A DNA stretch of 64,000 nucleotides from CAUPWF01 sp036656615 (GCA_036656615.1 JAVXHY010000005.1:26432-90431), one strand, 5' to 3'; shown: positions 17,891 through 27,039, numbered from the stretch's first letter. Numbers and translations: made by a program. The notes: generated by a model from the sequence alone, not told the origin.

Positions 17891-18610
17891 ATGAAAACAG
17901 TAATTATTGGTGATAGCTTTACAGAAGGTATGCCAGGTGCGGCATATTGGAACTATTTTTATGATAAATCCCAGTTAATCAATAAAGGTGTTTGTGGTGA
18001 TACCTTGTACGGTGCATCTAAAAGAGTCATGAGAATGTTACATAGTAAGGATGGTCAAAAGATAGATCATTATATAATCCAGATTGGAACCAATGATGTG
18101 TTGTTACCGGTATTGATGAAGCATTCCAAGTATTGGAAAAGAGTAGTGAAAGTAAAAGGGTGTTTGTTTGGCAGCATCCCCTGCAGAGATATCAACGATT
18201 TTAAAATTGGATATGAACAGTTGATTTTAACACTTCTAAGAAATAAGAAGAAGGTGGGTATCATTGGTTTACCCTTGGTAGAAAATAGTTTGCTACGAAT
18301 GGATGATACGATGCAGGAATATCATGTGGTCGTTCAAGACTTAGCAAGAAAGTATCACCTTGGCTATGTAGATTTAAGAGCTTGGGAGATATGGAAGAAG
18401 AAAGAAAACCAGGGCACTTATTTTTATGGGAAGACGAATCTAGGTAACTTCATAGATACGGTATTTACCTCATTCCTTCCATTTGGCAATACTGTTTCCA
18501 AAATGAGGGGATTGGCAGTGACGGTGGATGGAATTCATCCAAACAAAAGTACAGCCAAGGCTCTTGCAAAATTAGTAGAGGAGAAATTTTTATTCAATAC
18601 AATTGATTGA
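17891..18610 (+). CDS. SGNH/GDSL-family hydrolase
   Basis: 239-residue cytosolic-looking esterase/lipase-fold protein. The block I serine is in IIGDSFTEG (residue 8). The block III Asn is in IQIGTNDVL. The block V Asp-x-x-His pair is in VDGIHPNKSTA near the C-terminus. No signal peptide is seen. It starts 9 bp after the GGDEF-EAL gene and probably shares its transcript. The substrate is unknown; such proteins act on acyl esters, lipids or acetylated sugars. The promoter of the cobalamin riboswitch overlaps its stop codon. Confidence 0.82.
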   Translation: MKTVIIGDSFTEGMPGAAYWNYFYDKSQLINKGVCGDTLYGASKRVMRMLHSKDGQKIDHYIIQIGTNDVLLPVLMKHSKYWKRVVKVKGCLFGSIPCRDINDFKIGYEQLILTLLRNKKKVGIIGLPLVENSLLRMDDTMQEYHVVVQDLARKYHLGYVDLRAWEIWKKKENQGTYFYGKTNLGNFIDTVFTSFLPFGNTVSKMRGLAVTVDGIHPNKSTAKALAKLVEEKFLFNTID

Positions 18611-18635
18611 CGTTTATCAGATCAAATGCTATTAT
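18607..18635 (+). promoter_or_regulatory. Promoter of the riboswitch-controlled cbi operon
   Basis: TTGACG (18607-18612), a 17-nt spacer and TATTAT (18630-18635) lie about 30 bp before the cobalamin riboswitch. They overlap the stop codon of the preceding hydrolase gene. Position and spacing make this the likely start of the cbiM transcript. Confidence 0.65.
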
Positions 18636-18667
18636 GATAGATAGGTTTGAATTTATAGTTTGAAAGA

Positions 18668-18846
18668 TACAACCATATATATGGTTTGGGGAAACAGGTT
18701 AGAATCCTGTGCAATACCCGTTGCTGTATTGGAGTAGCAATATACGAAACTGAAGGAGCGTTTTCACTCAATCAGGGCTCTGCCACTGTGATTAGAATCA
18801 TGGGAAGGCAGTATATTGTGTTTGATGCCTAAGTCAGAACACCCAC
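18668..18846 (+). promoter_or_regulatory. Cobalamin (AdoCbl) riboswitch
   Basis: The leader carries the conserved cobalamin aptamer elements in order: GGGAAACAGGTTAGAATCC with the CCTGTGCAATACCCG arm, then GCCACTG, the GGGAAGGC segment, and the B12-box-like GATGCCTAAGTCAGAAC followed by ACCCAC. It precedes cbiM by about 75 nt. Binding of adenosylcobalamin should switch off cobalt uptake and the long downstream corrin operon. Boundaries are approximate. Confidence 0.93.
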
Positions 18847-18865
18847 TTTTAAAGAATTTGAATCC

Positions 18866-18888
18866 GAAAAGAGCTGTTTGCTTTTTTC
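18866..18888 (+). terminator. Riboswitch expression-platform hairpin
   Basis: GAAAAGAGC, a TGTTT loop, then GCTTTTTTC forms a 9-bp stem whose 3' arm is a U tract. It is bracketed by AATCC/GGATT pairing and lies between the B12 box and the cbiM ribosome binding site. It is the likely terminator switched by the cobalamin aptamer. Confidence 0.6.
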
Positions 18889-18919
18889 TGTTACGGGATT
18901 ATAACAAAAGGAGAGAAAA

Positions 18920-19675
18920 ATGACAACAAAACAAAAGTTTATGATGAAAGTTTCACTGGTATTTGTTCTATGCTTCGGCATTACTCCAACAGTGAATGCA
19001 ATGCACATTATGGAAGGTTATCTTCCGGCTGGGTATTGTATTGCGTGGGGAGTTCTATGTATTCCATTTCTATTAGCAGGGGTATTTTCCCTGAAAAAAA
19101 TCGTAAGTAATCACCAAAAGACATTGTTAATATTAGCTATGGTTGGGGCATATGCATTTGTATTGTCTGCCCTTAAGATACCATCAGTTTCAGGCAGTAG
19201 TTCGCATCCTACTGGTACAGGCCTTTCTGCCATGCTTTTTGGCCCGGCCATTACAGCCATTATTGGATTGATTGTATTGCTGTTTCAGGCAATCTTATTA
19301 GCACATGGGGGACTGACTACATTAGGAGCGAATACGTTTTCTATGGCGATTGCAGGACCATTGGTATCTTTTGGTATTTATAAATTAGGACATAAATTAA
19401 AATGGAATCACTTGGTATCTGTCTTCCTGGCTGCCAGTTTAGGGGATTTATTTACTTACTGTGTGACCTCTTTTCAATTGGCACTTGCTTTCCCAGCTGA
19501 AGTTGGGGGGGTGGGAGCTTCTATAGTCAAATTCCTTGGTATTTTTGCAGTGACCCAGGTCCCATTAGCTGTGATTGAGGGAATCCTAACAGTGATTGTA
19601 GTCATGGGATTAGAAACCTATGCAAAGAGTGAATTGCTAGAGATTGGATTTTTGAAAGGAGTGACACAATCATGA
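18920..19675 (+). CDS. cbiM: Cobalt ECF transporter substrate-binding membrane protein CbiM
   Basis: 251-residue S-component of the group I ECF cobalt importer. An N-terminal signal peptide ends before MHIMEGYLPAGYC. The Met-His-Ile start of the mature chain forms the metal site in CbiM/NikM proteins. Six to seven membrane segments follow, with the conserved SVSGSSSHPTGTGL and QAILLAHGGLTTLGAN blocks. The histidine-containing loops coordinate Co2+. First gene after the cobalamin riboswitch; cbiN overlaps its end by 4 nt. Confidence 0.95.
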   Translation: MTTKQKFMMKVSLVFVLCFGITPTVNAMHIMEGYLPAGYCIAWGVLCIPFLLAGVFSLKKIVSNHQKTLLILAMVGAYAFVLSALKIPSVSGSSSHPTGTGLSAMLFGPAITAIIGLIVLLFQAILLAHGGLTTLGANTFSMAIAGPLVSFGIYKLGHKLKWNHLVSVFLAASLGDLFTYCVTSFQLALAFPAEVGGVGASIVKFLGIFAVTQVPLAVIEGILTVIVVMGLETYAKSELLEIGFLKGVTQS

Positions 19676-19965
19676 GTAAAAGGATAAATGTAACGGTATT
19701 TATATTGCTTCTTATTTGTCTGCTTATAGGCGTTGTGCCACTGATTGCAATCAAAGGTTCGGAATTTGCAGGAGCGGATGGACAGGCAGAGGAAGCAATT
19801 ACAGAAATCAATCCGTCTTATGAAGCTTGGGCATCCCCCCTTATGGAGCCGCCGGGAGGAGAAACGGAATCTTTATTATTTTCATTACAGGCTGCCCTTG
19901 GAGCAGGTGTATTTGGTTATGGACTGGGTGTACTGAAAGAGCGAAAAAAACACCAGAAGGAGTAA
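19672..19965 (+). CDS. cbiN: Cobalt transport protein CbiN
   Basis: 97-residue small auxiliary subunit with two transmembrane helices, one near the N-terminus (VTVFILLLICLLIGVVPLIA) and one near the C-terminus. Between them is an external loop with the EFAGADGQAEEAI and PSYEAWASPL segments. CbiN helps CbiM load cobalt. Its ATG overlaps the cbiM stop codon and cbiQ follows after 4 bp, the standard cbiMNQO order. Confidence 0.94.
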   Translation: MSKRINVTVFILLLICLLIGVVPLIAIKGSEFAGADGQAEEAITEINPSYEAWASPLMEPPGGETESLLFSLQAALGAGVFGYGLGVLKERKKHQKE

Positions 19966-19969
19966 GTGC

Positions 19970-20749
19970 ATGATTCTGATTGATAAACTAGCATATTCGT
20001 CAAAAATACGATTTGAGAGCCCGTACTTAAAATGTTTTTTTGCAATTGCCAATTTAGTAATCTGTATGACCACTGCTTCTTTTACAGTTTCGATTATTAT
20101 GATATTAATTATGGGAGGCTGTGCAGTTTATTTTAGCAGAGCTTCCTTTTCTTACTATATAAAGCTGATGCTGATACCGGCAGTTTTTTTACTTTTTAGT
20201 ACCATTACGATTGTATTGAATTTATCAAAAATACCCTTTGATTTATTTGCATTTCCCATTGGCAACTATTATATAACTGGAAGTATTCAGTCTTTTTGGA
20301 TGGGAATCAATCTTATGGTCAAAGCTTTTGGATGTGTAAGCTGTTTGTATTTCTTAATATTGACCACTCCGATGATTGATTTGTTGGAAGTGTTAAGAAG
20401 GCTTCGGGTTCCGTCCATTATAATAGAACTGATGATGTTAATGTACCGATTTATTTTTGTGCTTTTGGATATGGGAAATGCCATATTGACGGCACAGAAC
20501 TGTCGGCTTGGTCATAAAGATATCAAATCTTCGATCACATCCATGGGACATATGCTCGCAGTCCTGTTGGTACGCGCATATCAAAAGTCGGATTGCATCT
20601 ATAATTCTATGGAGGCACGAGGCTATGATGGTCATCTTAAAGTAGTCATTTGTATGAAAAAAGCCAATCCAACTCATACTTTATCTGTAGTATTCATAGA
20701 AATATGTATGGTTGGTCTTGCGATATTATGTACCTATTATCACATATAG
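19970..20749 (+). CDS. cbiQ: Cobalt ECF transporter transmembrane protein CbiQ
   Basis: 259-residue coupling (T) component with about five to six hydrophobic segments. The Ala-Arg-Gly coupling motifs appear as the MEARGYDG block late in the protein, and the earlier AQNCRLGH region is the second one. These cytosolic helices transmit ATP hydrolysis by CbiO to CbiM. AAGGAG precedes the ATG, 4 bp after cbiN. Confidence 0.94.
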   Translation: MILIDKLAYSSKIRFESPYLKCFFAIANLVICMTTASFTVSIIMILIMGGCAVYFSRASFSYYIKLMLIPAVFLLFSTITIVLNLSKIPFDLFAFPIGNYYITGSIQSFWMGINLMVKAFGCVSCLYFLILTTPMIDLLEVLRRLRVPSIIIELMMLMYRFIFVLLDMGNAILTAQNCRLGHKDIKSSITSMGHMLAVLLVRAYQKSDCIYNSMEARGYDGHLKVVICMKKANPTHTLSVVFIEICMVGLAILCTYYHI

Positions 20750-20772
20750 AATAAGAAATACTGGAGTATGCA

Positions 20773-21615
20773 ATGAAAGAAAAAATATTATTAGAAATAA
20801 AGAATCTTACCTTTCGGTATGAAGACGGAACAAAAGCACTCTCACAGGTGAATTTAAACATCAAAGAGGGAGAGAAAATAGCAATTTTAGGTGCAAATGG
20901 ATCGGGTAAGTCAACCCTTTTTCTCTGTCTAGTAGGTCTTCTAAAACCTCAGGAAGGAGAAATCTTATTTCAGGGAGCACCGGTGGATTATTCCAGAAAA
21001 GGGCTGCGAGATCTAAGAAAATGTATAGGTATTGTATTTCAAGAGCCGGATAATCAATTGTTTTCAGCCAGCGTATATCAGGAAATCTCATTTGGTCCTA
21101 TGAACCTTGGATGGGAGGAAGAGAAAGTAAAGCTTGAGGTGGATCGAGTCATACAAGAACTAGAGATTACATCTTTTCAAGATAAGCCCACTCACTTTTT
21201 AAGTGGAGGGGAGAAGAAACAAGTATCTATCGCAGATATCATTGCCATGAATCCAGAAGTAATTCTTATGGATGAACCAACTTCTGCTTTGGATCCAAAG
21301 CATAGTGAAATGGTGAATCAGACCATTGAACAATTATGTAAAGCAGGCATTACATTGCTTATTTCTACTCATGATGGAGATTATGCAATGGAATGGGCGG
21401 ATCGTATTGTTCTTTTTCATGAAGGATGTGTAGAACGAATCGGACCACCGGAACTGATTTTTCAGGATATAGAATTATTAGAAAGAACCCATCAAACAAA
21501 GCCTAAAGTATTACAATTATATCATACACTAACAGAAATTGGCTTACTAGAAGAACAAGTGGTCATTCCCAAAAGTATCAAGGAATTACAACAATGTCTG
21601 GAGAAGCTTGGATAG
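20773..21615 (+). CDS. cbiO: Cobalt ECF transporter ATPase CbiO
   Basis: 280-residue ABC ATPase. Walker A is GANGSGKSTLF near residue 39, the Q-loop is in VFQEPDNQLFSA, the signature is LSGGEKKQVSIAD, Walker B is VILMDEPTSALD, and the H-loop is in ISTHDGDYAM. The DNQLFS segment after the Q-loop is typical of ECF-type ATPases. It acts as a homodimer on the cytosolic side of CbiQ. It closes the cobalt-uptake module; cbiK follows after 19 bp. Confidence 0.95.
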   Translation: MKEKILLEIKNLTFRYEDGTKALSQVNLNIKEGEKIAILGANGSGKSTLFLCLVGLLKPQEGEILFQGAPVDYSRKGLRDLRKCIGIVFQEPDNQLFSASVYQEISFGPMNLGWEEEKVKLEVDRVIQELEITSFQDKPTHFLSGGEKKQVSIADIIAMNPEVILMDEPTSALDPKHSEMVNQTIEQLCKAGITLLISTHDGDYAMEWADRIVLFHEGCVERIGPPELIFQDIELLERTHQTKPKVLQLYHTLTEIGLLEEQVVIPKSIKELQQCLEKLG

Positions 21616-21634
21616 CATATGAGAGGAGTAGATC

Positions 21635-22426
21635 ATGGAAAGAGTGCAGCATAAGAAAAAAAAGGGGATTTTAGTTGTTAGCTTTGGAACCAGTCATTTA
21701 GATACCATGGAAAAAACGGTTGCTGCAATTGAACAGCAAATTCAGGAAACTTATAGAGAGTATGTAGTTTATCGTGCTTTTACCAGTGGTATGATTATTA
21801 AGAAATTGAAGAAGGAAGCACAAATCAGCATACCCAATGTAACCCAGGCATTGCACACGATGTGGGAAGACCAAATAGAAACTGTGATTGTACAACCAAC
21901 TCATATTATCAATGGAATAGAAAATGACAAAATGATAGATGAGGTCATGCAGCTTTCCAATCAGTTCAAAAAAGTCAGAATTGGGAAACCCTTGTTAAGT
22001 AGTGTAGAGGATTATAAAAGAAGTATTCATAGCATTATGGAACAAGTGGAGATACCCCAGGATGAGGCTTTGGTTTTTATGGGACATGGGACGGATCATC
22101 ATGCCAACTCAGCATATCCCATGTTGGAATATACGTTTCATGCATTGGGTTACACCAATGTGCTTGTTGGTACCGTAGAAGGATTCCCAGATTTAAAGCT
22201 GGTTATAAATAAATTAGAAATTTCAGAGATGAAACGTGTGACCTTAATGCCATTTATGGTAGTCGCCGGAGATCATGCGAAAAATGATATGGCAGGGGAG
22301 GAAGATTCTTGGAAGACCGAATTAGAGAAGCGTGGATTTCAGGTTCGGGTTATCTTAAAGGGACTGGGAGAATTCCGTGGGATCCGAAATATATTTGTAG
22401 AACATATCAGTGAGGCAATGGAATGA
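21635..22426 (+). CDS. cbiK: Anaerobic sirohydrochlorin cobaltochelatase CbiK
   Basis: 263-residue class II chelatase that inserts Co2+ into sirohydrochlorin (or precorrin-2) without ATP. The start block ILVVSFGTSHLDTMEKT is typical of CbiK. Metal-site residues are visible as His in VFMGHGTDHHANSAYP, Glu in GTVEGFPD, and His in VAGDHAKNDMAGE. No signal peptide is present, unlike CbiK forms exported in sulfate reducers. It lies between cobalt uptake genes and cbiD, so metal import and insertion are co-regulated by the riboswitch. Confidence 0.94.
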   Translation: MERVQHKKKKGILVVSFGTSHLDTMEKTVAAIEQQIQETYREYVVYRAFTSGMIIKKLKKEAQISIPNVTQALHTMWEDQIETVIVQPTHIINGIENDKMIDEVMQLSNQFKKVRIGKPLLSSVEDYKRSIHSIMEQVEIPQDEALVFMGHGTDHHANSAYPMLEYTFHALGYTNVLVGTVEGFPDLKLVINKLEISEMKRVTLMPFMVVAGDHAKNDMAGEEDSWKTELEKRGFQVRVILKGLGEFRGIRNIFVEHISEAME

Positions 22427-23544
22427 CCAAGAAAAAATTAAGAAATGGATATACCACCGGAAGCTGTAGTGCAGCAGCTGCCAAAGCTGCACTTTGGATG
22501 TTGTTAACCAAAGAAATCATACAGGAAGTATCTATCATCACACCAAACCATACCCCATTATATCTGGAAGTTGAAGATATTGTAAAGAAGGAAGATTGGG
22601 TATCTTGTGGAATTAGAAAAGATGCAGGAGATGACCCTGATATGACCAATGGGATTCTAGTATATGCCACTGTGTCCAAAATAGAAACAGGAATTATCAT
22701 TGAGGGTGGTCTTGGTATTGGACGTGTGACGAGAAAAGGATTGCAGCAGAAAGTGGGAGAAGCAGCGATTAATAAAGTACCCCGTCAGATGATTCAAAAG
22801 GAAATAGAAGATATTTGTGAACACGTTTCATATTCAGGAGGAATTCACGTATGTATTTCTATTCCAGAGGGAGAAAAGCTTGCAGTACATACGTTTAACC
22901 CACGTCTTGGCATTATGGGTGGATTATCTATACTTGGTACAACGGGAATTGTAGAACCCATGAGTGAAAAAGCATTGATTGACACCATTTATGTAGAAAT
23001 GAATTATCTAAAAGAGAATGGACATGAATATTGCTATATCGTGCCGGGGAATTATGGCAGTGATTTTCTTACAGATGAATTAAAATTCAATATGGATGAT
23101 GCTGTAAAGTGCAGTAATTATATCGGAGAAACCATAGAGTTTGCAAAGCAATTAGGGTTGAAAGGCATTTTGTTTGTAGGTCATATTGGGAAATTTGTTA
23201 AATTGGCAGCAGGGATTATGAATACCCATTCTCAAATGGCCGATGCCAGAATGGAGATTATGGGAGTGCATGCAGCTCTAGCCGGAGCAGATCAACAGAC
23301 GGTAACAGAGATTATGAATGGTGTGACAACAACTGAAGTATTGGAACTTCTAGACAAAAAAGAACTTTTAAACAACACCATGGCAAGTATTATGAAACAT
23401 ATAGATGTGCATTTGCAAAGGAAAGCATCTCAACAATTGCAAATTGGTGCAATTGTGTTTTCCGAAGCTTATGGTGTATTGGGACAGACATCTCAAGTAA
23501 ATCAATTGGTAAGGCAGTGTCAAAAAGGGAGAAGGACAGAATGA
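22423..23544 (+). CDS. cbiD: Cobalt-precorrin-5B C1-methyltransferase CbiD
   Basis: 373-residue SAM-dependent C1 methylase of the anaerobic pathway. The diagnostic start is LRNGYTTGSCSAAAAKAAL. Other family blocks are GGIGRVTRKGLQ-like GGLGIGRVTRKGLQ, GGLSILGTTGIVEPMSEKAL and VGHIGKFVKLAAGIMNTHS. It overlaps cbiK by 4 nt and cbiL by 4 nt. CbiD has no relation to the CbiF/H/L methylase fold and is specific to early-cobalt-insertion pathways. Confidence 0.96.
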   Translation: MTKKKLRNGYTTGSCSAAAAKAALWMLLTKEIIQEVSIITPNHTPLYLEVEDIVKKEDWVSCGIRKDAGDDPDMTNGILVYATVSKIETGIIIEGGLGIGRVTRKGLQQKVGEAAINKVPRQMIQKEIEDICEHVSYSGGIHVCISIPEGEKLAVHTFNPRLGIMGGLSILGTTGIVEPMSEKALIDTIYVEMNYLKENGHEYCYIVPGNYGSDFLTDELKFNMDDAVKCSNYIGETIEFAKQLGLKGILFVGHIGKFVKLAAGIMNTHSQMADARMEIMGVHAALAGADQQTVTEIMNGVTTTEVLELLDKKELLNNTMASIMKHIDVHLQRKASQQLQIGAIVFSEAYGVLGQTSQVNQLVRQCQKGRRTE

Positions 23545-24287
23545 GCGGAACACTATATGGAATAGGGGTAGGACCTGGGGACCCTGAATTATTAACTATT
23601 AAAGCAATTCGGACAATTAAAAATTGTCAAGTGATTGCAATCGCAGTGTCAGATTGTGAGTTTACGGATCCTGTATTTGAAAGTCATTCCAGTACAAATA
23701 TGCAGAAATATTTAGATCGATGTGTGGCATATCAAATCGTGCTTCCAGAATTGCCCATGATTGCAGATATGGAATTGCTTTATTTACCTATGCCTATGAT
23801 TAAGGATAAGGAACGTTTAAAAGAAGCCCATGAGAAAGGCGCAAAGGCATTGGGGATTTTACTGGATGAAGAGAAACATGTGGCAGTTCTGACACTGGGA
23901 GATCCAACGGTATATTCCACCTATCTTTACCTCCATAAACGTATGACAGCCCGAGGATATCAAACAAAAATCATTCCAGGAATTCCTTCATTTTGCGCAG
24001 TTGCAGCAAGACTAAATGTTGGATTGGTAGAAAATAAAGAAGAATTACATATTCTTCCAGCATCGTATGGAATAGAAGAAGGATTATCACTTTCTGGAAC
24101 CAAAGTATTCATGAAGGCAGGTAAAAGTATGCCTTTTGTGAAACAGAAAGTAAAAGAACAACATATGAAATTTCAAATGATTGAAAATTGTGGAATGGAA
24201 AATGAACATATTTATCATTCCGTAGAGGATGTGCCGGATCAAGCCAGTTATTATTCGTTGATCATTATGAAGGAGGAGAATCAATGA
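23541..24287 (+). CDS. cbiL: Cobalt-factor II / precorrin-2 C20-methyltransferase CbiL
   Basis: 248-residue tetrapyrrole methylase. The N-terminal SAM-loop motif is YGIGVGPGDPELLTIKA, and the second family motif is VLTLGDPTVYSTYLYL, with IPGIPSFCAVAARL after it. Methylates C20 of cobalt-factor II. An in-frame ATG at 23517 inside cbiD is possible. The ATG at 23541 is preferred because it overlaps the cbiD stop (ATGA) and follows an AGAAGGA box. cbiF overlaps its end by 4 nt. Confidence 0.94.
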   Translation: MSGTLYGIGVGPGDPELLTIKAIRTIKNCQVIAIAVSDCEFTDPVFESHSSTNMQKYLDRCVAYQIVLPELPMIADMELLYLPMPMIKDKERLKEAHEKGAKALGILLDEEKHVAVLTLGDPTVYSTYLYLHKRMTARGYQTKIIPGIPSFCAVAARLNVGLVENKEELHILPASYGIEEGLSLSGTKVFMKAGKSMPFVKQKVKEQHMKFQMIENCGMENEHIYHSVEDVPDQASYYSLIIMKEENQ

Positions 24288-25057
24288 TATCATTTGTAGG
24301 AGCAGGACCAGGAGCCAAGGATTTAATTACTCTGCGTGGATATCGGTTATTACAAGAAGCAGATGTGATTATATATGCGGGCTCTCTTGTAAACCCGGAA
24401 CTATTAGAAAGCAAAAAGCAATCATGCAGCGTATATAATAGTGCATACATGACCTTGGAAGAGGTTATGAAAGTCATGATAGTGGCAGAACAAGAAGGTA
24501 AGAAAGTGATACGACTTCATACAGGTGATCCTTGTATCTATGGAGCGATAAAAGAACAGATGGATGAATTGGAAAAGCAAAAGATTGCCTATGAAATATG
24601 CCCAGGAGTTAGTTCTTTTTGTGGAGCTGCTGCTGCATTAAAGGCAGAATATACGCTTCCGAATGTGTCTCAATCGGTGGTGATTACTAGAATGGAAGGC
24701 CGGACACCGGTTCCTTCTAAAGAATCGATCCAAAGCTTTGCAGCCCATCAGGCTACTATGGTCATTTTCCTAAGTACAGGAATGTTGTCTGAATTGCAGG
24801 TACAATTAGTGGAAGGTGGATATGCAGCAGATACTCCAGCAGCCATTGTTTATAAAGCCACTTGGCCGGAGGAAGCGGTATATCATTGTCAGATTGAATC
24901 ATTGGCCCAAACGGCAATGGAACACCATATTACGAAGACGGCATTGATTGTGGTGGGACGTATTCTTGATACAGAGTATGAACGTTCCGAATTATATAAC
25001 CCAGCATTTACAACGGAATTTCGAGAAGCGGTACGATATGGCAAAGAATCTGACTAG
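24284..25057 (+). CDS. cbiF: Cobalt-precorrin-4 C11-methyltransferase CbiF
   Basis: 257-residue methylase with SAM-loop ISFVGAGPGAKDLITLRG, the YAGSLVNPELL block diagnostic for CbiF/CobM, and GDPCIYGAIKEQMDEL. The PGVSSFCGAAAALKAEYTLP segment fits the active-site region. The motif is GPGAKD rather than the commoner GPGDPD, without obvious loss of function. Methylates C11 of cobalt-precorrin-4. GGAGGAGAA precedes the start within cbiL. Confidence 0.94.
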   Translation: MISFVGAGPGAKDLITLRGYRLLQEADVIIYAGSLVNPELLESKKQSCSVYNSAYMTLEEVMKVMIVAEQEGKKVIRLHTGDPCIYGAIKEQMDELEKQKIAYEICPGVSSFCGAAAALKAEYTLPNVSQSVVITRMEGRTPVPSKESIQSFAAHQATMVIFLSTGMLSELQVQLVEGGYAADTPAAIVYKATWPEEAVYHCQIESLAQTAMEHHITKTALIVVGRILDTEYERSELYNPAFTTEFREAVRYGKESD

Positions 25058-25075
25058 AAGAAGGAGCATGCTTAA

Positions 25076-25819
25076 ATGAATAAAATATATGTAGTGGGAA
25101 TTGGACCTGGAGCCTATGAACAAATGACATTAAAAGCAGTACAGGCATTGGAAAGCTGCCAAATAATTATAGGTTATACGGTATATGTGGATTTAGTCAG
25201 AGCGCACTTTCCGGGAAAGATATTTTTGACGACACCAATGACAAAAGAAGTAGAACGCTGTAAGATGGCATTTGAAGAAGCCAAAAAGGGAAACCGTGTA
25301 GCAATGATTTGCAGTGGAGATGCTGGAGTTTATGGAATGGCAGGTTTGATGTATGAAGTGGGAGTGGATTTCCCAGATATTGAACTTGAAATCGTAGCCG
25401 GGATTACGGCTGCTTTGGCGGGTGCAGCTGTGCTTGGAGCACCGTTGATTCATGATTTTGCACTCATTAGTCTAAGTGACTTAATGACACCTTGGGAAAA
25501 GATTGAGAAAAGACTTCGTCTTGCCTCACAGGCAGATTTTGTGATTTGTCTTTATAATCCTTCCAGTAAGAAGAGAACGGAATATCTGCAAAAAGCCTGT
25601 GATATCTTATTAGAAGATAAAGCAATGGATACTCCTTGTGGTACAGTACACCATATTGGAAGAGAAGGGGAACAAGCTTTCGTCATGACCTTAGGTGAAT
25701 TGAGAAATACCCAGGTGGATATGTTTACCACTGTATTTATTGGAAATGAACAGACGAAAAAGTTGACCTGTAATCAAGACTTAAAAATGGTAACACCAAG
25801 AGGATATGCCCATGTGTAA
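25076..25819 (+). CDS. cbiH: Cobalt-factor III (precorrin-3B) C17-methyltransferase CbiH
   Basis: 247-residue methylase. It begins KIYVVGIGPGAYEQMTLKA and has the YTVYVDLV block typical of CbiH/CobJ. It also has ICSGDAGVYGMAGLMYE and GITAALAGAAVLGAPLIHDFA. It methylates C17 and drives ring contraction with delta-lactone formation. It carries no extra nitrite-reductase-like ferredoxin domain, which some CbiH60 forms have. 18 bp separates it from cbiF; cbiET overlaps its end. Confidence 0.95.
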   Translation: MNKIYVVGIGPGAYEQMTLKAVQALESCQIIIGYTVYVDLVRAHFPGKIFLTTPMTKEVERCKMAFEEAKKGNRVAMICSGDAGVYGMAGLMYEVGVDFPDIELEIVAGITAALAGAAVLGAPLIHDFALISLSDLMTPWEKIEKRLRLASQADFVICLYNPSSKKRTEYLQKACDILLEDKAMDTPCGTVHHIGREGEQAFVMTLGELRNTQVDMFTTVFIGNEQTKKLTCNQDLKMVTPRGYAHV

Positions 25820-27023
25820 ACAAAAAACAAGAATTGATGTAGTAGGAATTGGTATGGGTACAAAAGGTACCATTACTTCAGAAGTAGAACAAGCCATTCA
25901 GAGCTGTGACTGTATTATTGGGGCAAAGCGTATGCTAGAAACTCTTCGCACCTATGAAAAGGAAATGTATACCTCTTATTGCCCAGAAGAGATTCTGACA
26001 TTTATTCAGCAAACATCGGATTATCATCACATTGTTATTGCATTGTCAGGAGATGTGGGATTTTATAGTGGTGCAAAGAAATTATTAGTATTGCTGGAGG
26101 CATTAGAAGATTGTCAAGTCTTTGTACACCCTGGAATTTCATCGGTTGTTTACTTGGCAGCAAAGCTTTTGGTACCTTGGGAAGATGCGGAATTGGTAAG
26201 TCTCCACGGAACCTACCGTAACCTGATCCATACAGTGGTGCATCATCGAAAAACATTTGTTTTACTGGGTGATTCACGTATTGGAATCAGAATCTGTGAA
26301 AAATTGAAGTATTATGATTTCCCTGATTTACAGATTTTTATAGGAAGTCGTTTATCCTATGAAGATGAACGTATTGTATCTAAGACGGTAAGTCAGCTTC
26401 AGCCAGAGGACTTTGAAGATTTAGCTGTTGCATTTATAGATAACCCTTATCCAGATGCTGCAGCGACCAAGCATCTGTCAGATGAGGATTTTATCCGAGG
26501 TGCCGTACCTATGACAAAAGAAGAAATCAGAACGGTGAATATTGCTAAGTTAAGATTAGAAAAGGATTCCGTGGTATATGATGTAGGAGCAGGAACTGGT
26601 TCGATTTCCATTGAAGCAGCGATTCAAGATGGCAGCATTATGGTATATGCTATTGAAAAGAATCCAAATGGCATTGCCTTAATTAAAGAAAACAAGCACA
26701 AATTCAAAGCGGATAACTTAGAAATTATTGAGGGAAAAGCACCAGAAGCTTTAAGAGAACTTCCAGCGCCAACTCATGTGTTTATAGGAGGCAGCTCTGG
26801 AAATTTACGAGAAATCATTCAATTGGTAAAAGAAAAGAATCCCTCGGTACGATTAGTGATGAATGCAATTTCACTTGAAACTATAGCGGAGGTTATGGCT
26901 TGTATAGAAGAGGGATTATTGGTGAATCCAGATCTGATTCAAATGTCTGTATCCAAATCTAAGAACATGGGAAATCATCATTTAATGATGGGTGAGAATC
27001 CAATTTATATTATCAGCTGTTAA
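25812..27023 (+). CDS. Fused cobalt-precorrin-7 C5-methyltransferase / precorrin-6B C15-methyltransferase-decarboxylase (CbiE-CbiT)
   Basis: 403-residue bifunctional enzyme. CbiE is about residues 1-205, starting RIDVVGIGMGTKGTITSE with the ALSGDVGFYSGAKKLL block. CbiT is about 210-403, starting PMTKEEIRTVNIAKLRL with the SAM motif VYDVGAGTGSISIEAA and the later FIGGSSGNLREII. Together they add the last two methyl groups and decarboxylate the acetate on ring C, as CobL does in the aerobic route. An ATG at 25806 lies 2 bases after an AAGAGG box; the ATG at 25812 has better spacing and is chosen. It overlaps the cbiH end by 8 nt. Confidence 0.94.
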   Translation: MCKQKTRIDVVGIGMGTKGTITSEVEQAIQSCDCIIGAKRMLETLRTYEKEMYTSYCPEEILTFIQQTSDYHHIVIALSGDVGFYSGAKKLLVLLEALEDCQVFVHPGISSVVYLAAKLLVPWEDAELVSLHGTYRNLIHTVVHHRKTFVLLGDSRIGIRICEKLKYYDFPDLQIFIGSRLSYEDERIVSKTVSQLQPEDFEDLAVAFIDNPYPDAAATKHLSDEDFIRGAVPMTKEEIRTVNIAKLRLEKDSVVYDVGAGTGSISIEAAIQDGSIMVYAIEKNPNGIALIKENKHKFKADNLEIIEGKAPEALRELPAPTHVFIGGSSGNLREIIQLVKEKNPSVRLVMNAISLETIAEVMACIEEGLLVNPDLIQMSVSKSKNMGNHHLMMGENPIYIISC

Positions 27024-27039
27024 GGAGGGAAGAACCGGG

